Shown one piece after another: positions 26,263-34,744 of a stretch of DNA of 64,000 nt. Position numbers and translations under genes: made by a program. The notes beneath the pieces are model-generated. The model was given only the letters and a program-made list of their open reading frames with translations. It was not told where the DNA came from and made no database searches. Numbering within the stretch: the first letter of the stretch is position 1; each line of letters opens with the position of its first letter. Source of the DNA: Enhydrobacter sp. (GTDB taxonomy: Bacteria > Pseudomonadota > Alphaproteobacteria > Reyranellales > Reyranellaceae); contig NZ_CP126889.1 of the NCBI RefSeq assembly GCF_030246845.1, forward strand, positions 1,612,001 to 1,676,000. The letters run 5' to 3'.

Positions 26263-26409
26263 GGCTCAGCAGGCCAAGGACCGACCGTGCGCGCGACCTA
26301 CTGAGGCCGCCTGTGAATGCCGAAGTCGAAATTGCTTCTGACACGCCGAACACGCCTACAGTGCTCGACCGGGTTCCGACGACCTCTGTCTCAAAGCGGC
26401 GAACGTTTT
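26263..26409. repeat. Diverged intergenic repeat, copy B
   Basis: Pairs with 24050-24193 (copy A). Here the codon matching the ATG of the zinc-ribbon gene is ACG, but a frame encoding GPWPAEPGEE is still readable on the minus strand and runs on toward the gene at 26174. Confidence 0.5.
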
Positions 26410-26497
26410 AGCGCCGACAACTTGGGACAGGCGAGTCCTTTCGCTTTTCCAGCTCGAAACTGTACCGACGCGGTAACGCTGATCCCTTCGCGCGGCG

Positions 26498-27214
26498 TTA
26501 ACGGAGCACGGCTCTTGCAAGATTTGCCGTGTCTAGCAGAAGAATCTGGTCTGCAAACAATAGTGCAATCTCGAAAGCGAACAGCCACGCAAGAGCGTAG
26601 AATGCAGAGGGATGAGCTGCACTTAGGCCGACAATGCGATCGGGAAGCCTCGTTGCGCCGATAAGCCGGCGCAATAGGAGCATAAGTGTTACGCCAACCG
26701 CGGCACCTCCGATGATGTCGCTTGGCCAATGATAACCAAGAAAAAGCAACGGCAAACAGATCACCAGCAATGTCCAGACGGTCGCCGTTGCGCCCAACCA
26801 GCGGGAGCGAATCCACAGCGGAACGTTGAGTGAAAAGAACAGGGCCGCATGGTTGCTGGGGAAAGAACTGAATGCGTTGATCGAAGTAGGATCAACACCG
26901 AAGGGCATTCGTAGACCGAGATCCAGGTCCTGTAACGGAAAGTGGTGAAATGGCAAAAGGACTTGCAGGAGACGCGACACACCTCCGACGACAGGAGCAG
27001 CAAGAAGTGCGACCACGACGTTGCGCCGCTGGGTAAAGCCACCGCTTTTGTCGGCCTCGAACCACAGCCACCAAAACACAGCCAGGAATGCACCGCCGTT
27101 TAAGAGGCGCAAGTCCACGATATCAAATACGAACTTGTCGAATGCGATGCTGTGTCCGGCAAGTTGATTTGCATATCGTGCGAGGTTGCGATCGAGCAGA
27201 GTGATGGCGTTCAT
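26498..27214 (-). CDS. PAP2-family membrane phosphatase
   Basis: A 238-residue integral membrane protein with about six hydrophobic segments. The acid-phosphatase motifs are present: SFPSNHAALFFS (catalytic His) and GYHWPSDIIGGAAVG (nucleophilic His and Asp). An R-P type first motif is degenerate in the LLPFHHFPLQD region. Family members remove phosphate from undecaprenyl pyrophosphate, phosphatidic acid or related lipids at the periplasmic face. The start MNAITLLDRN was chosen for its fit; an upstream frame (27259) is possible. Confidence 0.82.
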   Translation of the reverse strand: MNAITLLDRNLARYANQLAGHSIAFDKFVFDIVDLRLLNGGAFLAVFWWLWFEADKSGGFTQRRNVVVALLAAPVVGGVSRLLQVLLPFHHFPLQDLDLGLRMPFGVDPTSINAFSSFPSNHAALFFSLNVPLWIRSRWLGATATVWTLLVICLPLLFLGYHWPSDIIGGAAVGVTLMLLLRRLIGATRLPDRIVGLSAAHPSAFYALAWLFAFEIALLFADQILLLDTANLARAVLR

Positions 27215-27472
27215 TGCGCGCCCAGATCGTGCGTACATCTGTCGCCCACGGAGGGCCACTGATCGTGAGCCGGCTGCCTGTGGGGAGCCAGACCGGTGAG
27301 TATGAAGATAGACCGTCGCCCATTGGAAGAATGGATCAACGAAACCGGGGAAGCTGTGACTATTTGGGAGTGCAGCCCTTCGCGCCCTCTCGGGAATGCA
27401 ATACGAGTAGTCGCAATAAGAAAAGGCCCCGACACTGCAAGCCGTGGCCTTCCTTGTCGAGCTGGTGACAGG
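27215..27472. other. Spacer without a confident gene
   Basis: Holds only a weak plus-strand frame (27296-27568, MSMKIDRRPLEEWINETGEA at the start) whose second half looks like antisense of the membrane protein at 27473. Its first 35 codons could be real, but I would not call a gene. Confidence 0.3.
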
Positions 27473-27670
27473 CTACGACGCCACCGGCTCACGCTTCCGA
27501 GGCTGCGGCCAGCGCCGGAAGGCGATCAGCCACAGAATCACAATCATTCCCAGCGGCGCTGCCGATAGCAGCGTCCACCACCGTGACAGGCCGATCCGAT
27601 TGAGCAGTGCCCAGGCCGGAATAGCCGTCAGGACAACGACAGTGGCGTAGGGCAGGAGATCGGCCATCAT
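27473..27670 (-). CDS. Small two-pass membrane protein
   Basis: A 65-residue protein: MMADLLPYATVVVLTAIPAW, then a second hydrophobic segment (LLSAAPLGMIVILWLIAF) and a basic tail (RRWPQPRKREP), consistent with N-in, C-in topology. It overlaps the stop of the preceding gene (ATGA), so the two are coupled. Function unknown. Confidence 0.5.
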   Translation of the reverse strand: MMADLLPYATVVVLTAIPAWALLNRIGLSRWWTLLSAAPLGMIVILWLIAFRRWPQPRKREPVAS

Positions 27671-27915
27671 GCGTCCGCCCAGCCGCCGCGCTTCACGACG
27701 CCGAACATGGCTGACGCCCGATTGATGCTGTCGTCTGCGGACGCAAGCGAATGCCAGACGGCATGGCCCATGGTTGCCAGCCGGCGCAAGTCGCCGGAAG
27801 GCTGTTCTGTGCCTTCGCACACCTGCGCTTGTCGTTCGGCTGTCTCGATCAACACGCTCAACAATTCGTACGTCCGACGTTCGGCCGCCCGCATCGGCGA
27901 TATAGCGTTCGACAA
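27667..27915 (-). CDS. Small helical hypothetical protein
   Basis: An 82-residue frame (MSNAISPMRAAERRTYELLS) of helical composition, ending GVVKRGGWADA. Four-base overlap with the downstream membrane protein supports a real pair. Family not recognised. The true start may be further upstream, near a frame reading MKLWGPIVERYIAD, if a frameshift occurred. Confidence 0.42.
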   Translation of the reverse strand: MSNAISPMRAAERRTYELLSVLIETAERQAQVCEGTEQPSGDLRRLATMGHAVWHSLASADDSINRASAMFGVVKRGGWADA

Positions 27916-28096
27916 TCGGCCCCCACAGCTTCATCGATTTTCCCGGCGTCGATCGCTTGATGCCATCGCGGCCGCCCTTCCTGCAGCGCTTTCCAAACTC
28001 GCTCGGCAGGGAAGCGCCGCCAGTCACAGCAGGAGCAATGCCAAGACAGAGCTGTCGGCGAGCAGATCCGTTGCCTCGCTGCGAACCAATGCGCTG

Positions 28097-28915
28097 TCAC
28101 GCCGAATTCAACCGCAACGTCGCCGAGAATGTAGCAAACAAGTCGGCACACGCCGCAGCGTGCGAGAACGCTAGCCCGTGTCGTGTACCGGCAAAGATCT
28201 GCAGCGAGCTTCTGGGCAAGATGCCGTGCAGCTCGGATACGAGCTCAGACTCGACGAAAGGGCTGGAGTCGGGGGCAATAAGCAGTACAGGCAAATCCAG
28301 ATCACGCAGCAGCGGCGTTAGGTCCATGTTCCTCACTAGCTTCGCGATGCCGCGGACCAGAGCCGGATCGGTGCGATCCTGCAGGGTCTGAAACCAATTC
28401 AAAGCTTCAGGCGACACAGCCCCGTCAAAGAAGCGGTAGGCCATCATCCGCTCCGACCATGCGCGCATACTTTCTGGGCTGTCCGCCAACTGTTGCCACC
28501 CCTCCAGGATACGCATCCGGGTCCCCCGATGTGGGGACGAGATGGTCGTGATCGACAGCAGCCGCTCCCGACACGTCGCGCCAGTGAACAGCGCGACGGT
28601 GCCGCCTAACGATTCGCCGATCAGATGGAAGCGTTGGGTGCCAGAGGTATCGGCCACCGCCAACACGTCATCGCGGAACAGCTCCAGGTCGAGCTTTGCG
28701 GCACGCTTGAGGGCGCTCGAACGGCCGCAGCCCCGCATGTCGAAGCGCACGACACGATGGTGCATGGCGAGACGTGGGAGCCATTCGCTCCACATGTCCG
28801 CGCTGGTGCCCAGCCCGTGATGCAGGATTACCGTGCTCGGGGTGGCCAGCCAGGGCGGTGCAAGTTCGAGGACGTCCCAGGCCAGGGTGCCGTCGGCGAC
28901 AGCTACTTCACGCAC
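28097..28915 (-). CDS. Alpha/beta hydrolase (3-oxoadipate enol-lactonase-like)
   Basis: A 272-residue cytosolic hydrolase. HHGLGTSADMW carries the oxyanion-hole region, LIGESLGGTVAL the nucleophile Ser in GxSxG, LIAPDSSPF the acid and GTRHGLAFS the His. Of known groups it looks closest to enol-lactone or carboxylesterase types. It is the last gene of the 28.1-33.0 kb operon and overlaps the amidohydrolase stop by 8 bp. Its likely role is opening a lactone or ester in the same pathway. Confidence 0.82.
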   Translation of the reverse strand: MREVAVADGTLAWDVLELAPPWLATPSTVILHHGLGTSADMWSEWLPRLAMHHRVVRFDMRGCGRSSALKRAAKLDLELFRDDVLAVADTSGTQRFHLIGESLGGTVALFTGATCRERLLSITTISSPHRGTRMRILEGWQQLADSPESMRAWSERMMAYRFFDGAVSPEALNWFQTLQDRTDPALVRGIAKLVRNMDLTPLLRDLDLPVLLIAPDSSPFVESELVSELHGILPRSSLQIFAGTRHGLAFSHAAACADLFATFSATLRLNSA

Positions 28916-29999
28916 GTGCTACGACCCGCTCAACCACGATGCCTTGGGCGGCGAGATCGAGGCCGTAGATCCGGCAAGCACTATCATGGAACAATGCCCG
29001 CTTCTCCTCGACCGAGCCGCCGGCCGCCAGGCGCTTGAAGGCGTTCCAGAGCACCAGCCAGCTGCAGGTTCCCTTGTCGACCGGGAAGTTGCTTTCGAAC
29101 ATGGCCCGGCGCGTGCCAAAGGCGTCGAGGCATAGGTCGACATAGGGCTTCCACGCCTCGGCCAGCTCGGCAGACGAGGGCGGACGCGGGCGGTTCGGGA
29201 AGTCGAAACCCAGGACATGCATGCCCATGCCGCCGAGCTTCACGTTGACGTTGGGGCAGCGCGCCAGCTCGCGCATGGACCGGCTCCAATCGGCAAACAC
29301 TTCGTCACGCTTGCCTGCGTATGGGCCGAAGGTGGCAGGACCGCCAATGTGGTCGCAAATGATGGTGGTGTCGGGAAAGGCGCGCGCCAGATCGATCAGG
29401 TCGGAGAGCTGGGTGTGCAACAGCCAGGCGTCAAATGTCAGGCCAAGCGGGGCCAGCGCCGCAAAGCCCTTGCGGAACTCGCGATCGAGCAGGAGACCGG
29501 GCGGCGGATTGGCGCTGGTCGCCCGCAAGCCGTCCTTGTGCCATGCTGCGACATTGCGGATGCCGCGAAAGCGTCCGCCAGCTGCCGCCATGTGCGCCTC
29601 GAGCGCGGCTCGGGCGCGGTCGCCGAAGCGCAGATCGACATTGCCGATGATGCCGGCACAGGCGCGCGGCTGACCGTACACGCCGCTGGCGCTCATTGCC
29701 GCCACGCCGTTGACGAACTCGGTCTCACCCAGGGACTTGCGGTCGTCCGGCCCCCATGGGCGATAGAAGACGCGGCACTCGACGAAGAGCGAGGCCACCA
29801 GCCGATGCCCGGTCGCAACGTCGGCCAGGAAGTCGGGCAGCATGTACTGATGGCCGCGCATGTCCATCAGGTGATGATGCGGGTCAACGATCGGCAGATC
29901 CGGCTCGAGGGCGGGCTCGTCGGCCTGCAGGGCAAGCCACTCGGGTCGGACGGACAGGAAGGCGTCGGGAATTTTGCTGCCGATGGCGCCGTCATTCAT
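28908..29999 (-). CDS. Amidohydrolase family 2 (TIM-barrel) protein
   Basis: A 363-residue protein of the amidohydrolase-2 group, which includes 2-pyrone-4,6-dicarboxylate lactonase and decarboxylases. IVDPHHHLMDMRGHQYM near residue 40 has the metal-type HxH motif, IICDHIGGPATFGPYAGKR the conserved His/Gly segment around residue 215, and MFESNFPVDKGTCSW the Asp-containing strand-8 motif. Start MNDGAIGSK overlaps the CoA-transferase end by 8 bp. In the operon context it should hydrolyse or decarboxylate a ring acid or lactone; the substrate is not known. Confidence 0.85.
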   Translation of the reverse strand: MNDGAIGSKIPDAFLSVRPEWLALQADEPALEPDLPIVDPHHHLMDMRGHQYMLPDFLADVATGHRLVASLFVECRVFYRPWGPDDRKSLGETEFVNGVAAMSASGVYGQPRACAGIIGNVDLRFGDRARAALEAHMAAAGGRFRGIRNVAAWHKDGLRATSANPPPGLLLDREFRKGFAALAPLGLTFDAWLLHTQLSDLIDLARAFPDTTIICDHIGGPATFGPYAGKRDEVFADWSRSMRELARCPNVNVKLGGMGMHVLGFDFPNRPRPPSSAELAEAWKPYVDLCLDAFGTRRAMFESNFPVDKGTCSWLVLWNAFKRLAAGGSVEEKRALFHDSACRIYGLDLAAQGIVVERVVARA

Positions 30000-31290
30000 G
30001 GCGATCTCCTCCGTCTGTTTCGTCCTGCATCTTCCCGAACGCACCGCCGCCGGCGAGCGCAGTGCAGCGCGCCGTGTCGTAGCCGAGTACCTCCGAGAGG
30101 ACGATCTTCGTATGTTGGCCGAGTGCCGGCGCCGGCGCTGGCGCGGCGGTCGGCGTGTGGGAGAAACGGAACGGCGGGCCAATGTTGGGCACGCTGCCCG
30201 CGGTATCGTGCGGCAACGACCGGGCGAGGCCCCTTGCCGCCATCTCGGGGCTGGCAAAGGCCTCGGCCAGGGTGCGCATCGGGCCGGCCGGCACATTGGC
30301 CGCCTGCAAACGGGACATCCACTCATCGCGCGGTCGAGCGGCAAAGGCGGTCTCCAGCGCCGCAAACAACGCGGTCCGATTGGCGGTGCGTGCCCGATTG
30401 GTCGCGAAGCGCGGATCGCCGGCAAGCTCGGGTCGACCCAACACGTCGGTCGCGAGGCGTCGGAACAGCCGGTCGTTGACGATGCAAAGGTAGAACGGTC
30501 CGTCGCTTGCCTGGAACAGGCCGACCGGCGCGGCACCAGGCGGCGCCTGCCCGAAGCGGCCAGGGACGTTGCCGTCGACGAGGTAGGACATACCGTAGAG
30601 CGCGCCGAGATTGGCTGCGGTATCGAACAGCGCCACCTCGACGTGCTGGCCACAGCCCGTGTGCTGGCGAGCGAGCAGGCCGGCCAGCACCGCATTGCAG
30701 GCCATCATGCCGGTCGAGACATCAACCACCGGCGGGCCGATACGCACAGGCGGGCGGTCAGCGAAGCCGTTGAGCGACATGAGGCCGCTCTCGGCCTGGA
30801 TCACCGGATCGTAGCCTGATCGGCGCGCGGCGGCGCCCGTCTGGCCATAAGCGGAGACCGAACAATACACCAACCGTGGATTGATCTTTGCGATTGCATC
30901 GTAGTCGAGTTTCAGGCGCTTCATGACGCCAGGCGTGAAGTTCTCGACGAGCACATCGGCACGGCGCACCAGGTCGATGGCCACTTCATGCCCGGCCGCG
31001 GTGGCGAGATCGAGCACAAGGCTTTGCTTGCCACGATTCAGCGCCAAGAAGGCGGACGTCAAGCCGCCGATTGAAGCCTGACTGGCGTGGCGCATATCGT
31101 CGCCGTCGGGATGCTCGATTTTGATAACGCGAGCGCCGAGATCGGCGAGTAGTTGCGTGCAGACTGGGCCGGCCAGTACTCGCGAGAAATCGGCGACCAA
31201 GACGCCGTCGAGTGCTGTCGGCGCGCCGGTCGGGCGCGGCTCGTGCAAGGGGAGCTCAAGGGGCGTTGCGGGACTGCCGTCCATGGCCAT
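29992..31290 (-). CDS. CaiB/BaiF family CoA-transferase
   Basis: A 432-residue class III CoA-transferase. ALDGVLVADFSRVLAGPVC and LADLGARVIKIEHPDGDD are the Rossmann-like family start. SGYDPVIQAESGLMSLNG contains the catalytic Asp. It differs clearly from the CoA-transferase at 3887. It starts on the last base of the D-aminoacylase-like gene (TGATG) and is coupled to the amidohydrolase downstream. It probably activates an imported or released carboxylic acid as its CoA ester. Confidence 0.88.
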   Translation of the reverse strand: MAMDGSPATPLELPLHEPRPTGAPTALDGVLVADFSRVLAGPVCTQLLADLGARVIKIEHPDGDDMRHASQASIGGLTSAFLALNRGKQSLVLDLATAAGHEVAIDLVRRADVLVENFTPGVMKRLKLDYDAIAKINPRLVYCSVSAYGQTGAAARRSGYDPVIQAESGLMSLNGFADRPPVRIGPPVVDVSTGMMACNAVLAGLLARQHTGCGQHVEVALFDTAANLGALYGMSYLVDGNVPGRFGQAPPGAAPVGLFQASDGPFYLCIVNDRLFRRLATDVLGRPELAGDPRFATNRARTANRTALFAALETAFAARPRDEWMSRLQAANVPAGPMRTLAEAFASPEMAARGLARSLPHDTAGSVPNIGPPFRFSHTPTAAPAPAPALGQHTKIVLSEVLGYDTARCTALAGGGAFGKMQDETDGGDRHE

Positions 31291-32996
31291 CAGCCCCCTC
31301 CTCCGCGCACCAGTCTGCCTGGCAGTGCGCCAGTTGGCTGGTCATCCCGTTGCGTGACGATTCCGGCAACGATGGTGGCGCGGTAGCCGGTGGCGTCCTG
31401 CAGCAGGCGGCGGCCGCCGGCCGGCAGATCGTAGCTGACACGCGGTGCATGAAGCTGCAGCCGATCGTAGTCGATGACGTTGAGGTCGGCCTTGGCGCCA
31501 GGCGCGATCACACCGCGGTCGGTGAGGCCGACGGCGCGGGCATTGTCGTGGCTCAGCGCCTTGACCATTTCTTGAACCGAGAAGCGGCGGCCGTGGCGGC
31601 GGTCGCGCGTCCAGTGGGCAAGCATGAAGGTAGGCAGGCTGGCGTCGCAGATGAAACCGTAATGGGCACCGCCGTCGCCCAGGCTGACCAGGCTGTCGCG
31701 ATGGCCGAGCATCTCGGCACAGGCGTCGAGGTTGCCGGCGGCGTAGTTGAGCAGGGGGCGATAGAACGTGGCGCGGCCGTCACGCTCGAGCAGCATCTCG
31801 TACGCCAACTCGGCCGGGTCACGGCCGAGAGCCTGGGCGCGGCCGGCGATGCTGTCGGAGGCCGGCGGCTCGTAATCAGGCCGCTCGGCGAAAGGATAAA
31901 TCCGCTCGAAGTTGAACAGGCGCTCCCCGCTGGCCCGGTCGGCCGGTTGTTCGGCGAGCAACCGTGCCTTGAAGGCCGGGTCACGCATCGCCGCGACCTT
32001 CTGCGCGAGCGCCACGTCGCCGATCGCGCCCCAGCTCGGATGGCTCGAGAACGGATTGAGCGACAGTTCCAGGCCGTAGACCAAGCCGACGGCACGACCG
32101 CAAACCTGGGCCTTGATCGGGAGGCCCGAATCCACTGCACGCTCGATCAGCTCGAGCGCATGGCGCCAGCGGTCGGGCGCGCGGTCGGCCTGCCCGAGCG
32201 AGATCGACAATGGCCGGCCGGAGCGGCGGGCAAGGCCGCTCAGCATGGCGAACTCGCCATCGTCTGAGGGATGGTCGGTTACGACCTGCAGCACGCCGCG
32301 GCCGGTTCGCCCGATCGCCTCGGCGATGGCGGCGAGCTCCGGTTCGTAGGCATGGAGCGTCGGCGTCGGCATACCGTCGCTGCTGCGATGCGCGAGTGTG
32401 CGCGAGGTCGAAAAGCCGAGCGCGCCGGCATGGACGCCCTCGGCAGCAAGACGGGCCATTGCCTCCGCATCTGCCTCGGTGGCGGGCTCGCGTTTGGCAG
32501 CGCGCTCGCCCATAACATAGATGCGGAGCGCTGCGTGCGGAACCTGCGTGCCGAGATCGATGTCGAACTGGCGCTTCGCCAGCGCATCGAGATAGTCGGG
32601 GAAAGATTCCCAGCCCCACGGCAGACCTTCTTCAAGCACGACGCCAGGGATGTCCTCGACGCCCTCCATCAGGCGGACCAGCATATTGCGCTCCCCGGGC
32701 CGACAGGGCGCAAAGCCGACACCGCAATTGCCCATGATCGCCGTAGTGACGCCATGCGATGAGGAGGGTGCGATGCGACTGCTCCATGTCGCTTGGCCAT
32801 CATAGTGCGTGTGAATGTCGACGAACCCAGGCGTGACGAGCAGGCCCTTGGCGTCAATCTCCTCGTCGGCGCGGCCTGCCGCCCGGCCCACTGCGACAAT
32901 GCGGCCGCCCTCGATCGCGACATCGGCTTCGCGCGGCTCGGCGCCGGTGCCGTCGACCATGGTGCCGCCGCGGATGATCAACCTGCCCTCGCCCAT
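31290..32996 (-). CDS. N-acyl-D-amino-acid deacylase/D-aminoacylase-type amidohydrolase
   Basis: A 568-residue metal-dependent hydrolase. LLIRGGTMVDGTGAEPREAD-like N-terminal strands are followed by LVTPGFVDIHTHYDGQATW (metal HxH near residue 68), TTAIMGNCGVGFAPCRPGE and late SLGDGGAHYGFICDAS, all typical of the D-aminoacylase/dihydroorotase-like group. It removes acyl groups from N-acyl-D-amino acids or opens related amides. AGGAGG precedes the ATG. First gene of the leftward operon, divergent from the TRAP transporter across a palindrome. Confidence 0.87.
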   Translation of the reverse strand: MGEGRLIIRGGTMVDGTGAEPREADVAIEGGRIVAVGRAAGRADEEIDAKGLLVTPGFVDIHTHYDGQATWSSRIAPSSSHGVTTAIMGNCGVGFAPCRPGERNMLVRLMEGVEDIPGVVLEEGLPWGWESFPDYLDALAKRQFDIDLGTQVPHAALRIYVMGERAAKREPATEADAEAMARLAAEGVHAGALGFSTSRTLAHRSSDGMPTPTLHAYEPELAAIAEAIGRTGRGVLQVVTDHPSDDGEFAMLSGLARRSGRPLSISLGQADRAPDRWRHALELIERAVDSGLPIKAQVCGRAVGLVYGLELSLNPFSSHPSWGAIGDVALAQKVAAMRDPAFKARLLAEQPADRASGERLFNFERIYPFAERPDYEPPASDSIAGRAQALGRDPAELAYEMLLERDGRATFYRPLLNYAAGNLDACAEMLGHRDSLVSLGDGGAHYGFICDASLPTFMLAHWTRDRRHGRRFSVQEMVKALSHDNARAVGLTDRGVIAPGAKADLNVIDYDRLQLHAPRVSYDLPAGGRRLLQDATGYRATIVAGIVTQRDDQPTGALPGRLVRGGGG

Positions 32997-33079
32997 CGGT
33001 TCCTCCTTCTTTCCTGAGCGAAAGACTGCGGGCCGAGCCGCTGCCCCTTCAATCGATTTCGGAGAATGCGACGTATGCA

Positions 33080-33093
33080 TTCACATATGTGAA
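33080..33093. promoter_or_regulatory. Perfect 14-bp palindrome, candidate operator of the catabolic/TRAP divergon
   Basis: TTCACATATGTGAA lies between the leftward hydrolase operon (start 32996) and the rightward TRAP genes (start 33195). IclR and GntR regulators bind palindromes of this size in divergent promoters. The IclR gene at 36023 is the obvious candidate partner. Confidence 0.55.
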
Positions 33094-33194
33094 CGCGCAT
33101 GGCTGGGTTGCGAGAGCGTGCCTTGAGAGGTCGGATTTGCGACCGTCACATTCGCCAACCAAACGATGGCCAACCAACAAGGGGAGGAAAACCA

Positions 33195-34214
33195 ATGAAC
33201 AGGATCACGCTGCGGCGCCGGCCGCTACTGGCGGGACTAGCCGCCCTGCCGCTCGCCGCTCCGGCAGTGGTGCGCGCGCAGGCCAAGATCGTCATCCCCC
33301 TCGCGACCTGGGGCAGCCCGACACACATCAACATCGTCCAGTTCCTGGGACCGCTTCAGGCGGCACTGCAGCGCGAAACCAAAGGGCGCATCACTGTAAA
33401 GCACTATCCCGCAGGCCAGCTGGCGCAGGACGTCGACATGCCGATCGCGATCCCGACCGGCAAGGTGAAGTTCGGCTGGATCACCGTGCAGGGCTGGTCG
33501 GGGTTGATCAAGGATGTCGGCGCGCTGTCGCTGCCAGTGGCCATGACCATGGAGCAGGTCGCCAAGGCGTGCGACGAGCCGGGCGGCTTCAAGGAGGTGC
33601 TCGACAAGGAGTTCCGCACCAAGGGCGCCACCTTGCTCGCCATGACCGATATCGGCCCACCGGCGATCGTGTCATCGAAGAAGATTTTGGCGCCGACGGA
33701 TGTCAAGGGTCTGCGCATGCGCGCACCAGCCGAGATGCATGCGGAACTGGTCAAGGTATTGGGCGGCTCGCCGGTCGCCATTCCCTTCGCCGAGGTCTAT
33801 ACGGCGCTGCAGCACGGCACGATCGATTCTGCGGTCATCGGCTTCCAGGGGATCCAGTCGCAGCGCGTCTACGAGGTCACCAAGTTCGCCATCGTCCCGG
33901 GCGCGTTCACCGGCACCGGCATGCAGGCCTTCGCCGCCAACCTGCAATGGTGGAACAGCTTCTCCGCCGCCGACCGCGAGACCATCGCCAAGGCGATCCG
34001 CGAAGCCGAGCTGATCTGCCGGGCGGCGATCATCAAGGACCGCGCCGGGCTTGCTGACGAGTATCGCCAGAAGGGCATGGAGGTGACGCTGCTCGATCCC
34101 ACAATGCCGGAGTTTGCACAGTGGGCCAAGGCGACGGCGCCCCTTCTCGCCAAGGGCAAGGAATTCAGCAAGGAGATCATGGCGCCAATCCTCGCCGCGA
34201 GCGCCGGCAAGTGA
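33195..34214 (+). CDS. TRAP transporter solute-binding protein (DctP type)
   Basis: A 339-residue periplasmic protein. The export signal MNRITLRRRPLLAGLAALPL runs on to the likely cleavage after VVRAQA and has a twin-arginine-like start. PTDVKGLRMRAPAEMH carries the conserved Arg that binds the carboxylate, and VYTALQHGTIDSA is the family helix. GGGGAGGAAA precedes the ATG. It delivers an organic acid to the DctQM membrane proteins encoded directly downstream (GTGA overlap). Confidence 0.92.
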   Translation: MNRITLRRRPLLAGLAALPLAAPAVVRAQAKIVIPLATWGSPTHINIVQFLGPLQAALQRETKGRITVKHYPAGQLAQDVDMPIAIPTGKVKFGWITVQGWSGLIKDVGALSLPVAMTMEQVAKACDEPGGFKEVLDKEFRTKGATLLAMTDIGPPAIVSSKKILAPTDVKGLRMRAPAEMHAELVKVLGGSPVAIPFAEVYTALQHGTIDSAVIGFQGIQSQRVYEVTKFAIVPGAFTGTGMQAFAANLQWWNSFSAADRETIAKAIREAELICRAAIIKDRAGLADEYRQKGMEVTLLDPTMPEFAQWAKATAPLLAKGKEFSKEIMAPILAASAGK

Positions 34215-34744
34215 GACTAGAGGCGGAAGAGGCGCCGGAGATTCCCGAGCGGGGCCTCTTCTTCAAGCTGGTAGGCAGCATCAGCCGCTGGGGCGCGTAT
34301 CTCGGCGGCGTGATGCTGATCGTCATCACCGTGATTGTGACCTACGACGTGTTCGCCCGCTTTCTGGGCCACCCGACCGATTGGGCCACCGAGGTTGCCG
34401 GCTACATGGTGATCGGCGTCGCCGTGCTGGGCGCGGCCGAGACCCTGCGCCACAACGAGCACTTCGCCATGCACCTGGTGATCGACCTGCTCCAGCCACG
34501 CACTCACCGATGGGTCGGATTGGTAGTCTGGTCACTGGTGACTGCGCTGGTCGCCGGTCTGTGCTGGGGCCTGCTGGCTCTGGTCGACAATTCGCTCAAG
34601 TACGGGCTGCGCTCGTCGACCATCGTTGGCGCTCCGCTTGCAGTGCCGCAGCTCGTGCTGCTCCTGGGTTTCGTTGCGCTGCTGCTGGCGCTGGTCGCCC
34701 GGATCGTGGCGCTTGTCCGCCGCATCCGACAGGAACGCCGATGA
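34211..34744 (+). CDS. TRAP transporter small permease (DctQ type)
   Basis: A 177-residue protein with four hydrophobic segments (about residues 18-45, 50-70, 90-115, 140-165) and the ARFLGHPTDWATEVAGYM block typical of DctQ. It starts with GTG at 34211, overlapping the binding-protein stop. A longer frame from 34121 is antisense-like for its first third. It joins the large permease to form the Na+-driven transporter. Confidence 0.9.
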   Translation: MRLEAEEAPEIPERGLFFKLVGSISRWGAYLGGVMLIVITVIVTYDVFARFLGHPTDWATEVAGYMVIGVAVLGAAETLRHNEHFAMHLVIDLLQPRTHRWVGLVVWSLVTALVAGLCWGLLALVDNSLKYGLRSSTIVGAPLAVPQLVLLLGFVALLLALVARIVALVRRIRQERR

